Assembly (NCBI RefSeq): GCF_027924405.1
Contig: NZ_AP026978.1
Coordinates: 7,006,001 to 7,070,000 of the forward strand
Direction: 5' to 3'
Origin: Nocardia sputorum
GTDB lineage: Bacteria; Actinomycetota; Actinomycetes; Mycobacteriales; Mycobacteriaceae
DNA length: 64,000 nucleotides
In this document: piece by piece, positions 28,033 to 37,800 of the stretch
Layout of the letters: each line of letters opens with the position of its first letter
How positions within the stretch are numbered: position 1 is the first letter of the stretch
Translations under genes and position numbers: made by a program
Notes under the pieces: generated by a model
What the model saw: the letters and a program-made list of their open reading frames with translations, nothing else
Database searches by the model: none
What the model was told of the DNA's origin: nothing

Positions 28033-29427
28033 TCAGACGATGCGGATCAGGATCTCGGAGTGCCCGGCACGGATGACGTCGCCGTCGGCGAGCTGCCAAT
28101 CCTGCACGGGGGAACCGTTCACCAGGGTGCCGTTGGTGGAGCCGAGGTCGGACAACATCGCGGTCTGGCCGTCCCAGCGCACCTCGATGTGCCTGCGCGA
28201 GACGCCCGTGTCGGGCAGGCGGAAGTGCGCGTCCTGGCCGCGGCCGATGATGTTGCTGCCTTCCCGCAGCTGGTAAGTCCGGCCGCTGCCGTCGTCCAGC
28301 TGGAGGGTCGCCGAATAGCCCGAACCTGCCTGCGGCGCGGCGCCGTAGCCTGCTCCGCCCGCGTAGCCCTGCGGCGCGCCGTACCCCGGTTGCTGGGAGT
28401 ATGCCTGGCCGTAGCCGCCCTGCTCTTCCTGGCCGTAGCCGCCCTGGTCGGCGTAGTTCTGATCGCCGTAGCCCGGGTCGGTGTATCCGGACTGGCCGTA
28501 CCCGGGCTGACCGTAGCCCTGCTGGCCGTAACCCTGGTCGGCGTAGCCCTGCTGGCCGTAGCCGGATTCGCTGTAGCCCGGCTGGCCGTAGCCTTGGTCG
28601 GCATAGCCCTGCTGGCCGTAACCCGGCTCGCCGTAGCCTGGCTGGCCGTAACCCGGCTCGCCGTAGCCTTGCTGGCCGTAGCCGCGGTCGGTGTAGCCGC
28701 CCTGCTGGCCGTAGCCGGACTCGCCGTAGCCGCCCTGCTGGCCGTATCCCTGGCCACCCTGCGGGTAGTCGTAGCCGTTCTGGTAGTCGCCGTAACCCTG
28801 CTGCGCGTCCGGAGCCTGGTAATCCGCCCCGTACGCGCCGCCGCGGCCGTAGTCGTCGCGGTACGCGCCGTTCTGCGGACCGCCGCGACCGGCAGGCGGT
28901 GGAGCGTACCCGCGGTTGCGTGGATCGGACTCCGCGGGCTCACGGCTCGGGTCGTAGCCTGAGTTCTGCGTCATGGGGCCAGCTCCTGGTTGCGGGTTTG
29001 CAGGTCGTTGTGGCGGTGATTCGGGGCCGCGAGCCGCGCTGGCTCTGTGTCCGACGTCGGGATCGACGCGGCCACTCGCCCTGAACTGTCCGGTGTGCAG
29101 CGTAGGTGATGCCTCGAACGCCACGTGTACTTCGCCGTAGGTCTGCCAGCCTTGGTCGCGGATGTAGTCCTGGAGGTGTTTGGCGAACGCGCGGGTGGTG
29201 AGGTCGTGGTCGGCATCCAACTGCTGGTGATCGGAGGAGTTGATCGTGATCACATAGCTGTTGGGCGCAAGCAGATGCCCGCCGCCCAGGTCCTGGACGT
29301 GGTCGGCGGCCTCGCGTTGCAGCGCCGCCTCCACCTCCTGGGGTACGACACTGCCGCCGAACACTCGGGCGAACACGTCACCGACGGCGCCTTGCAGGCG
29401 ACGCTCGAATCGCGAAACGATGCCCAT
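28033..29427 (-). CDS. fhaA: FHA-domain protein FhaA
   Basis: A 464-residue protein in three parts. Residues 1 to about 125 are the conserved FhaA N-terminal domain ([25 protein letters not shown]). Then comes a long disordered region of GYGQ-type repeats. The C-terminal FHA domain has [20 protein letters not shown] and [14 protein letters not shown]. FhaA binds phosphorylated MviN/MurJ in mycobacteria and regulates peptidoglycan synthesis at poles and septum. It is separated from fhaB by 205 bp, so it may have its own promoter. tRNA-Leu follows upstream, as in M. tuberculosis. Confidence 0.96.
   Translation of the reverse strand: MGIVSRFERRLQGAVGDVFARVFGGSVVPQEVEAALQREAADHVQDLGGGHLLAPNSYVITINSSDHQQLDADHDLTTRAFAKHLQDYIRDQGWQTYGEVHVAFEASPTLHTGQFRASGRVDPDVGHRASAARGPESPPQRPANPQPGAGPMTQNSGYDPSREPAESDPRNRGYAPPPAGRGGPQNGAYRDDYGRGGAYGADYQAPDAQQGYGDYQNGYDYPQGGQGYGQQGGYGESGYGQQGGYTDRGYGQQGYGEPGYGQPGYGEPGYGQQGYADQGYGQPGYSESGYGQQGYADQGYGQQGYGQPGYGQSGYTDPGYGDQNYADQGGYGQEEQGGYGQAYSQQPGYGAPQGYAGGAGYGAAPQAGSGYSATLQLDDGSGRTYQLREGSNIIGRGQDAHFRLPDTGVSRRHIEVRWDGQTAMLSDLGSTNGTLVNGSPVQDWQLADGDVIRAGHSEILIRIV
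28380..28810. repeat. GYGQ-type tandem repeat tract in fhaA
   Basis: About 25 imperfect units of 5-9 residues ([20 protein letters not shown] and similar) are encoded by near-identical CTGGCCGTAGCC-containing units on the plus strand. The tract is disordered, rich in Tyr, Gly and Gln, and resembles low-complexity sequences that phase-separate. DNA similarity between units makes copy-number variation likely. Confidence 0.85.
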
Positions 29428-29470
29428 CTCGGCCTCCCTTCGGTGCGCGTCTCTTCCTGATTCGTAACAA

Positions 29471-29493
29471 CGACACGCGTGTATGGCGTGTCG
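29471..29493. other. Short hairpin upstream of fhaA
   Basis: Perfect 8-bp arms CGACACGC (29471-29478) and GCGTGTCG (29486-29493) with a 7-nt loop, 44 bp upstream of the fhaA start in the leader direction. It could be an operator or a leader hairpin; no further evidence. Confidence 0.4.
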
Positions 29494-29652
29494 CTAATCG
29501 ACCACGTTCATTGCATGATATCCACGATCGTCCACACCTGTAACTCTTGGCGACGGCCCCAGGTTCCCGGGCCCGTTCAGCCCCCCAGTCAGGCCTCTGA
29601 AATGGCGATTTCGTATCCGGCGCGGGGCCGTGATACTGTCTCCCAGTCGCTC

Positions 29653-29735
29653 GGGCGAGTGGCGGAATGGCAGACGCGCTGGCTTCAGGTGCCAGTGTCC
29701 TTCGGGACGTGGGGGTTCAAGTCCCCCTTCGCCCA
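29653..29735 (+). tRNA. leuT: tRNA-Leu (anticodon CAG)
   Basis: An 83-nt type II tRNA. The acceptor GGGCGAG pairs with TTCGCCC, the anticodon arm is CTGGC-TTCAGGT-GCCAG, there is a long variable arm (GTCC-TTCG-GGAC), and the T arm is GGGGG-TTCAAGT-CCCCC. CCA is not encoded. It lies next to fhaA as leuT does in M. tuberculosis. Confidence 0.96.
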
Positions 29736-29825
29736 CAGACGGGAAGCCGTGTTTCAGGTTCATTCTGATACGCGGCTTTCCCTATTTCTGTGTTTCGAAT
29801 CGCTGGTGACCCATGTCCGGGCGCG

Positions 29826-30254
29826 TCAGTGTCCTCCCACAGCGGGCAGTACGCCCAGTTGCTGCAAAAATCCGAGCACGTCCTTGTCGGACCACTTCTC
29901 CGCGATCTTGCCGTCCGCGATCCGGTGGATCGCCGTGCCGGTCATCGTCAATTCGTTCCCGGTCGCCGGTATCCCCGGCAGGTCGCCGGTGTGCCGGCCG
30001 TACGCGGTGAGCCGGGTGACGACCCGGTCGCCTTCCGCGAGCTGATCCTCGATCACGTGCCGTCCTGGAGTGGCGTCCCAGAACATGCGGAACGCCTGTT
30101 TGAGGCCCTCCCGACCCGGGGCGAGGCCGGGAAAGGGCGGCGGCGAGTGATCGATGTAATCCTCCGCGACGATTTCGTCCATGGCGTCGACGTTCCCCGC
30201 GTCGATTTCCTGATAGAACCGGCGGACCAGCGCCTTGTTGGCTTCCAGCGACAT
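29826..30254 (-). CDS. SnoaL-like ester cyclase family protein
   Basis: A 142-residue protein with the NTF2-like fold of the SnoaL/ester cyclase family. The start is LEANKALVRRFYQEIDAGN, then DYIDHSPPPFPG, EGLKQAFRMFW, FD-like GDRVVTRLTAYG, TGTAIHRIADGKIAEKWSDKD. AGGAGGA lies upstream of the ATG. Members include polyketide cyclases and many proteins of unknown role. It is 121 bp downstream of the candidate immunity gene on the same strand; a functional link is not shown. Confidence 0.85.
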   Translation of the reverse strand: MSLEANKALVRRFYQEIDAGNVDAMDEIVAEDYIDHSPPPFPGLAPGREGLKQAFRMFWDATPGRHVIEDQLAEGDRVVTRLTAYGRHTGDLPGIPATGNELTMTGTAIHRIADGKIAEKWSDKDVLGFLQQLGVLPAVGGH

Positions 30255-30375
30255 GATCGACCTTCCTCCTCGGGGTGCCGGGCGGCGAGCGGCCATTCAC
30301 CCGAGTGTCGCACCGCGCGTGCGGCAACCTCCGACAACACTGCTCAGAAATCGGATACAGCTTGGTAGCGAACCA

Positions 30376-31767
30376 TCAGTTCACCGGGCCGTGGCGGTCG
30401 AGGAAGCGCTGTTCGAACGCGGCGATGAAGCGCGCCTGATCGACGGCCGAGGACGAGTGCGCGAACTCGCCGTCGTCGGCGATATAGAAGATCGCCCGGT
30501 CCGACCGCGGGTTCTCGCGCGCGGGCACGTGCACCATCCAGCCGAAGCGGAAGCGCTCGGCGGTCAGCCGCGACAGCGGATACCCGGTGGTGTCCAGCTG
30601 CCGTCCGGTGACGTAGTCCCGGACCCGGCTGATCGCCGCTTCGGCGGGCATCGGCTCGGGCACCGTGGACTGCAGCCCGGCCACCGAGAACTGATAGAGC
30701 GCGCCATCGATGTCGAAGCGGCCGTCGTCGCCGAAGACGGCGGCCAGCGTGGCTCGTGTCACCCTTCCCATCTCGGCGGCGGACAACAACGCTCCTATCG
30801 CCTCCATCGCGTCCGCGCCCGGACGGTCCCCGAGCACCCCGGCCACGACCTTCATCGCCGTTTCGCGCGTCCAGACGCCCGGCACCGCGGGCGCGCACTC
30901 CTGGGCCGACGGCGACTGCCCGCGGTACCACCGCCCGGCTTCCCACCAGTAGCAGAATGACAGCAGGCCGGAAGCGGCCCGCGGATTCAAGACGGGGTCG
31001 GCCACCCAGTCCGGCGCGCCGCCGTACAGCTCGGGCATCGGTGCGCCGGCGTTGTACACAGCGTCGAGTGTCGGCGCGTTCCAGACGCCACCGGACAACA
31101 CGGCGCGTCCGGCCGGAAGCGCGTGCAACGTGGAGCCGCCGCGCGCAGTGCCTTCGAACACCCCGACCCAGGGCAGCATGCGCGGACCCCATTCCGACTT
31201 CGCCGCCACAAAAGCCGCTGCGATCGTGGTCCATCGGGCCCACATCTGCGGGAATGGGGGGAACTCGTTCTCCGCGAGTACCGCCCACACCTGCTGCGCC
31301 CGGTCGGCACGGGCCTGGGCGGCGGCCTGCTGTGGAGTGCGCCGCTGCCGGTCGCCATGCCCGATGTAGGCGGCCAGCCACACCGGCACCTTTTCGCGCG
31401 GATACGCCTCGAGATCGGCGCGATACGCCTCGGGCACGAACAGCTGACCGTCCGGGAAGGGTTCGTCGCCGTAGTCGTAGGCGACCTCGATCCGGCCGGA
31501 ACTCGTCATCGCGATCATCATCCGCCACCACGGGTCCGCCCCGGAGCAGGCCGCGATCGCACGGTGCTCCCGGACGATGGCGAGCACCGGCTCCGGCGGG
31601 TCTACCGACACCGCCTGCCGGCCGACGGAATACACGAGTTGGGCGATCTCACCCACCACCGTGACCGCGAACACCGCGTCCACCCGCTCCCACCCGGTCG
31701 GCGCGTGCGTCGCCAGCGCACGAGCGAGTGGGTGTTCTCTGGTCAGCCCACCGGGGGCGTCTACCAC
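30376..31767 (-). CDS. Uncharacterised protein downstream of the giant effector; candidate immunity factor
   Basis: A 463-residue soluble protein, GTG start with GGAGG 5 bp before it. No signal peptide or membrane helix. The N-terminal third contains DPWWRMMIAMTSSGRIEV followed by YDYGDEPFPDGQLFVPE, which resembles the DUF600/YezG immunity-type pattern (Trp-rich strand, then dYdyed). The C-terminal end has a similar strand-rich block (RFRFGWMVHVP, AIFYIADDGEF). The middle is helical with GGVWNAPTLDAVYN. It starts 75 bp downstream of the 4,894-residue protein on the same strand, where immunity genes of secreted toxins usually lie. The placement is observed; the immunity role is inferred. Confidence 0.5.
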   Translation of the reverse strand: MVDAPGGLTREHPLARALATHAPTGWERVDAVFAVTVVGEIAQLVYSVGRQAVSVDPPEPVLAIVREHRAIAACSGADPWWRMMIAMTSSGRIEVAYDYGDEPFPDGQLFVPEAYRADLEAYPREKVPVWLAAYIGHGDRQRRTPQQAAAQARADRAQQVWAVLAENEFPPFPQMWARWTTIAAAFVAAKSEWGPRMLPWVGVFEGTARGGSTLHALPAGRAVLSGGVWNAPTLDAVYNAGAPMPELYGGAPDWVADPVLNPRAASGLLSFCYWWEAGRWYRGQSPSAQECAPAVPGVWTRETAMKVVAGVLGDRPGADAMEAIGALLSAAEMGRVTRATLAAVFGDDGRFDIDGALYQFSVAGLQSTVPEPMPAEAAISRVRDYVTGRQLDTTGYPLSRLTAERFRFGWMVHVPARENPRSDRAIFYIADDGEFAHSSSAVDQARFIAAFEQRFLDRHGPVN

Positions 31768-31841
31768 GTCGTCCTCCGTATCGATATCCAGTCACTGATC
31801 TCGCCGCACACCGCGGAGTGAGCAGTGCCGGCTGCGGTCTT

Positions 31842-34800
31842 TCACGGTCGCCATGACCGGAGAATTTCGAGTTCCGCCCGTGGCGGCAGCAGATCGGTGT
31901 GACCGGATAGCTGACGCACCTGGATCACGGCCTCGCTGAATTCGGTGTCGATGAATTCGATCAGTTGCGGGGTGAGTTGTCCGGCGGCAGCCAGCGGCGC
32001 CAGTTTGACGGTGTCGTTCATGACCCGCTTGAACTTCTCGAGCCGGGCGAATTTGACCATGTCGGGGCCGCCGAGTTCACGAGGCACCTCGATCCCTGGA
32101 ATGAGATGGCCCAGCCGGGCCCAGTCGTAGGCGCTCGGACCGTTGACGGCGAGTTCCCAGTCGAGCAGGGTCACGCGTAGCTCGTTACTGATGAGGAAGT
32201 TTCCCTCGTTCGGGTCGGCATGCAGGATGTGGTGGCGGGACTCCCGCATCGATCGAGCCTCATCGATCAGCGGTTCGAAAGGATTGCCGTGGAGCAGGCC
32301 GAACTCCTCGAACAGGTGACCGAAGCGATCGAGGTGCCGCCGATAGAAATTCTCGGTGTACCAATCGATATGATTCAGGTACCACCCGCCGGTGTCGCCC
32401 TTGGCGACGCCTGGTGGGGTCAGTTGATCCAGCAGCGGATGGTCCTCCGGCATCGCGCGCAGCTGCTCGTGGATGCTCGCGAAGGTCCGCAGTATCAGAC
32501 CCTGATGGGACCGGATCGTTCGCCGGTCGGCTCGCCGGAATGTCTCGGCGAGATTCTGTCCCCGCGCGAGCCTTTCGATCAGAATCGGCGCCGATTCGTC
32601 GATGACGCGCCCGTCCGGCATGCGGCCGGTGAGAACTTTCAGTAGTTGAGGTGCGTTCCGCACGTATCGGGAGATGACCGGGAGGGTTCTGTGCTCAGGT
32701 CCGAAACGTGGATCGTAGCTGTCGGTATCAGGTCGACCGATGCGCAGGACTAAACCGAGGTCTTCGAGGAGGACGGTCGTGTTGTAGGTTCCCGTCAGGG
32801 CGTCCTGGAGCAGTGGTTGTGCTGCTCGGTACACCGTCAGGCCCTCGTCGTGAGTCATGGCGTATCCCCGGCTGCCCTCGAGGGGGCGGTATTCGTGCGC
32901 GGAGAGCAGCTGAGCGAGATCGCGGACGGTCGTGGGCGTCTCGATCAGCGGAGCGGCTGAGCGGCTTTCGGCGTCGGGTGCGGATTCGATATCGGCGCCG
33001 CGTCCGACCATGATCAGCCCGATGGTGTTCGGATCGCCGTTCCGGTCGCGGTGGGGATTGAGCGTGTACACATGCTCGGTGCCGATATCGAGCTGACTGG
33101 CGGTGGGTAGCCGGTCGTCGGCCGAACCAGGAGCGAGAACGATCTGGTCCACAGCTCGATCGAGCCACAAGGTATTAGCGGCCGCGCGCAGCACACCGAT
33201 ACCGTCGCCGTGCCCGATCGCGGTGGATAGCCGTACCATTCGCGACCAACTCTCGTCGCGGCTGTCGAGGGCCAATTCGCGGGTTGCGTCGTAGGTCATG
33301 AGTTCTCTCGCCACGATCTCCCCGGCTACGTCTCGGGCTTCGATGACGTTGTCCATCGGCATGGTGTCCGGCCCTGCGGCGTGCGTAGGTGCACCGCTCC
33401 CACCCGGTAAGCCGACGGTGAACATGATCGCTACGCGGGCGTCGGGGGGCGCATGCCGCTGCGCTTCCTCGTACTGCCGGCAGGCGATATCCGACCAGTT
33501 CGACGGACCGGTGATGAGCGTGTCGGTTCCGGTGACGTTGAACGCCATGAAGGATGCGCTGTCGGCTTCGCCGATCGAGATGACAGCTCTGCCGGTGCCG
33601 CCTTCGGCGATGGGATCGTAGGAGGTCAGCAGCACTGGTGCCGGACCGGAGCCGGGGCTGCGGAGCCCGAAGGCGCGGTGTCTGACCTCTGCCAGTTGCT
33701 CGCGCAGCGCGGCGAGCTGATGCCGGATTTCGGGGGCGAGCCCGGGGGATTCGAGATCGCGGGCGAGCGATAGCCGATTCGCCAGATCCCGCGCCCGGTA
33801 TTCGATGCCTGCGGCGGCTCCGATGATGTGGGGATACTGTCTCAGCACCGCCAACTGCATCTGCGACACCGAGAAGTCCGTGGCTCCCGCCAGCAGGGAA
33901 CCGATCGTTGTGTGCCCGCCGGTCCATCTTCCCAGCTTCATCCACCAACGCATGTTCTTCGAGACGCTGTCGAAGGTGTCCTCGAACAGATCCGGGGAAT
34001 CGCTGTGGCGTAGCAATGACGAGATGCCGACCTCCGGTCCCCAGAGGCTGTGCAGCAAGTCCGCTGCGGTTGCGACGAGGGCACGCTCGTCATCGGTGAT
34101 ATCCCAGTCCCACGGCAGGACGGGGTCCAGCCGGTGCTCCCGAGTCGCGTATTCGATCCCCGGATGCTGACTACCCAGTCCCCACAGCGCCCGCACTGCC
34201 CAATGAAATGTCCGGTGTAGGTGCGGCTCCGATCCGATGCCGAAGAAGTCCGATAGCGCGTCGTGAATGCGCCGCGCCCGCACCTCGTGCGATCGGCGGG
34301 AGTCCGCGGCGATGATTTCTTCGTAGAGCCTGTGTATGTCGTCGGCGGCTTCCTGGAGCGAGTAGATGGCAATGTGGTTCGCGAAGCGAGTGGTGGCCTC
34401 GTTCAGCAGGTCGTCGATCTGACGCAGGTAGTCCAGTCCCAAGGCGGAGTTGCTGGTGGGGAGCAGGTAGAACGCCGCATCGAGCAGATGCGGCAGAGCA
34501 GTCGCTGCCGTCGCTGCGAACAGCCGGTCGGAGCCGGTTCGCGCCCGATCGAGCGCAAGGGCGTGGATGGGCAGCGACTCGAAGATCGTGGCGTACCTCG
34601 GCGAGAAGTCCTCGCTGGATCGCAACCGTAGCAGCGTGTCCATGACATCGGCCCACCGCGCGACCATCTGAGCCATCGTCGGGGTGCGCACGTCGTCCAG
34701 CACGACGGACTGCACAAGCCGCACATGTTCCGCATCGAGGGCGCCATCCGGCGGGAATGCATCCTCCTCAGACCAGATGCGGTGCCGCCCGGCTTCTTCG

Positions 34801-37800
34801 ATATGGCGTGCTACCTCCTGGACATGCGCCGGGACCGTGTGATGCATGGCATCCACCGACCAGCGGTGCCCTGCGGCCGTACGGCTTACCGCGAACGCGG
34901 CGTCGAGCACGGCGGTCATGCCGGCGTGCAGGTCGGCGACGGTGCTTCGGTTCGCCCGCAGCCAGGACCCGAGCGCGAGCAAATCCCGGTAGGTGGTCGG
35001 CGTGTTGGTAGGAACGCTGTCGCCGAAGCGGCGGGCCGCTTCCGCCACGATCGCGCCCAGTAAGCGTGCCGGGTTGGTCACGCGGTCGGTCACCGATGGC
35101 GGTTTGCCGCGATGAATGGCCGACAGCTGTCCGGCGACCCGGTCGGTGAAGCCGGTCAGCAGGTGGTGGAGGGAGTCATCGGAGAGGCGTGCGGCCCAAT
35201 TCCACAGGTTGTCGAATGTGGCCTCGACCCGAAAGGTCGACAGCGCAGCGCTGGCGATTCGCTCGGCTTCTCTTCGTCCACCGCCGAGGGCGCCGTGCGT
35301 GTCGTCCGCATTCGCGGCATGGGCCACCACGCCCTCGGGCAATCCCCGCGGCACGCCGCCGAGGTGATTCGCCACCGCCTGCGGCGGATCGAAGCCGAGT
35401 CCATCGAGACCACGGGCACGGTGCGGCGGAACATCCAGCGCGACAGCCGGATCGAACGCGGCCTGCGGATAGGCGCCCGGACGGACTGCTTGCGCTCGCC
35501 CGACGGTGCTCGGGCCGTGCACCCCATCTCGCGGATCGACCGTGGGCGCGGGACGGCTACCGCCCCGGAGTACGCCCTCGGGTGGTCGTGCGGGAGTGCC
35601 GCCGCGCCTGGCGTCACCGTCACCGACCTCGTCGTCTCGAGCCGCGCGCTCGTCGAGTTGCTGCGCGGGGGCGGCTTGGGCGTGGTCCGCTGACGTCCCA
35701 GCCCGTGGTGCGGGCGTGCGGGCGCCAGTCGTAGGAGCGGTCTGCGCTGGTGCGGTAGGGGGGAACCGAGTGGCGCCGTCTCCGGCGGGGCCCGGCGGAA
35801 CGAGCAGCTTGCGGCCGCCCAGGCTGCTGTCCACTGCGGGAAGAGTCGCAGCGGAGTTCCGGCAGGCCGCACAGTTGTCCAGGTGCTCCTCGACCTCGGC
35901 CCCTACCTTTCGGCCCAGGCCTCTGAGTGCCCACACCCCGAGCTGCTCCATCGTGGAGCGGCATGAATTCGGCAGGTGATGGGATAGTTCGTGGAGCAAT
36001 ACCCGGCCGGCTGCGACACCCTGACGGCGCAAGTACGGACGGACGACATCATCCAAGTACTGGACCTCGAGCGGCTTGGAGGCGATCTTGTCGAAGATGG
36101 CAACCGTCAGGTAGCGCGTGAGCAGGAAGTCGGGCGATTGCGGTTCCAGCTCTCGGCAGCCGGGATAGTGCACGGTCCACAGTGCGTCGTGGCTGAACAT
36201 CAGCCACAACGCGTACTCCTCGGGAGTGAGGACGGGATCACGTCCCGCCACCATGAGGTGGTAGCCCTCGGCATAACGACCCGCCACCATGAGGTTGTGC
36301 CCCTCTGCGCGGAGCAGACGACCTCCGACGTAGGCCATTTCTCCCCGGCGAATCTGCTTGGTCTGGGGCAGCTCGTCCCCGGACACTTTCCTCCAGAACT
36401 TCTCGAAGGCCGTCATCTCCTCGACGTCGGCGCGATTCGCCTCGCGTACCTTCGCGTCGGGGTGCATCGTCCGCTTCTTCTCGGCATCTGTTTCCCCACG
36501 ACCCGGAATCACCCGTCGTTGCTGGATCGTCGCGGGTCCAGGAGTCGCATTGGGCGCCTTCAGCAGTCTCTCGGCTCCGAGAGTCAACCGTACGGCCGCG
36601 TCGACCCCCGCATAGAGCGGGGTCCGTCGAATCGCCCGCCTCCTCATCCAAGCTTTTCGCTCGCTGCTTTCGATCCATTCGCGGCCGGACGGCTCACCTT
36701 CCCGGGGCAGCGGGAATTCCCAGAAGTAGGAAAAGATCTCCTTCCACGGGCGCAGCCGCTCCATGAGTTCTTCCAGAGAGGGATCGGCGGGCAGCACATG
36801 CGCGGCAGGCACGATCAAGCGGTTGGTCGGGTCGGCGGGCACGATCAGGCCGGCGGGAGTTATGCGAATGCCGCCGCCGGTGCTCTCGCGGGCACTTGGC
36901 TGTCCGGGGCGCGGAGCCGGTTCGTGTTCACCCCACTCCTGGCCGTTTTCGGGGTTGTGGTGGAACGCGAGATGGGCGTCCTTGGGAATGATCCCAGACC
37001 TGCGCACCCCTGCGACGTGCCGGAAGCGCTCGGGGGCGAGACCGGCTGCTACAGCGGGGTCGACGTGCGGGTCGAGATGACCACTTTCGACCTCGACCGC
37101 GTAGGTGTGCGGCGCGGAGCGGCCAACTGGGCTGAGGGGACCCGGGATCGGCGCGCCGGTCTCATCGAAGAACATCGCCTGCGCGCCGAGCGGTGCCGGC
37201 GATCGCGTGGACCGGACGTGATTGGCACGCAGCACGCCCTCGACCGGGTTTCGCAGCTCGATCCGCGTGGTCCCGTCCGAGGAGAGGCGGCGCACCAGCA
37301 GGTAGGGATCTCCTTCCGGCGGGACGACCAGTGCCGAGACACCGTCGCCTCGATTGTCCGGCGACTCGTCCCACGCCCGTAACCGTGCCTCGATCTCACC
37401 GGCATGGGCGAAGTGCTGCGGCTGCCCGCCGGTCGCGGCCGCCAGGACATCGACTGTCGTATCCCCCGGACGGGGACTGGACGGTATCGCGATGTCATTG
37501 CGGCCGGTGACGTCACAGAAGTCCTGCACGAGCAGCGATATATCCGGATCGCCGGATGCTTGTCGCTGTGCCCATCGCGCCAAGAACTCCGCCGGCGACG
37601 ATCCGTCACGTGTCACTGTCAGCCAATGCAGCACTCGCGCCGGATCGGTCAACGGCAAGCATGACTCGACCGCGCCGGCCCTCGCCCCTTCCGCCACACC
37701 CTCGATCGGGTCGAAGGTATCCGTCACGGGGTGCGAGAACGACAGCAGCGAGTAGTGGGGGAGCAGCGCAAGCCACTCGGTGTACCCGACATCGGCCGGT

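Noticed and set aside
37170..37460. Second papain-like toxin domain (around residues 3020-3120) in the giant protein
   Set aside because: Some strand pattern resembles Tox-PL, but no Cys or matching His could be assigned.
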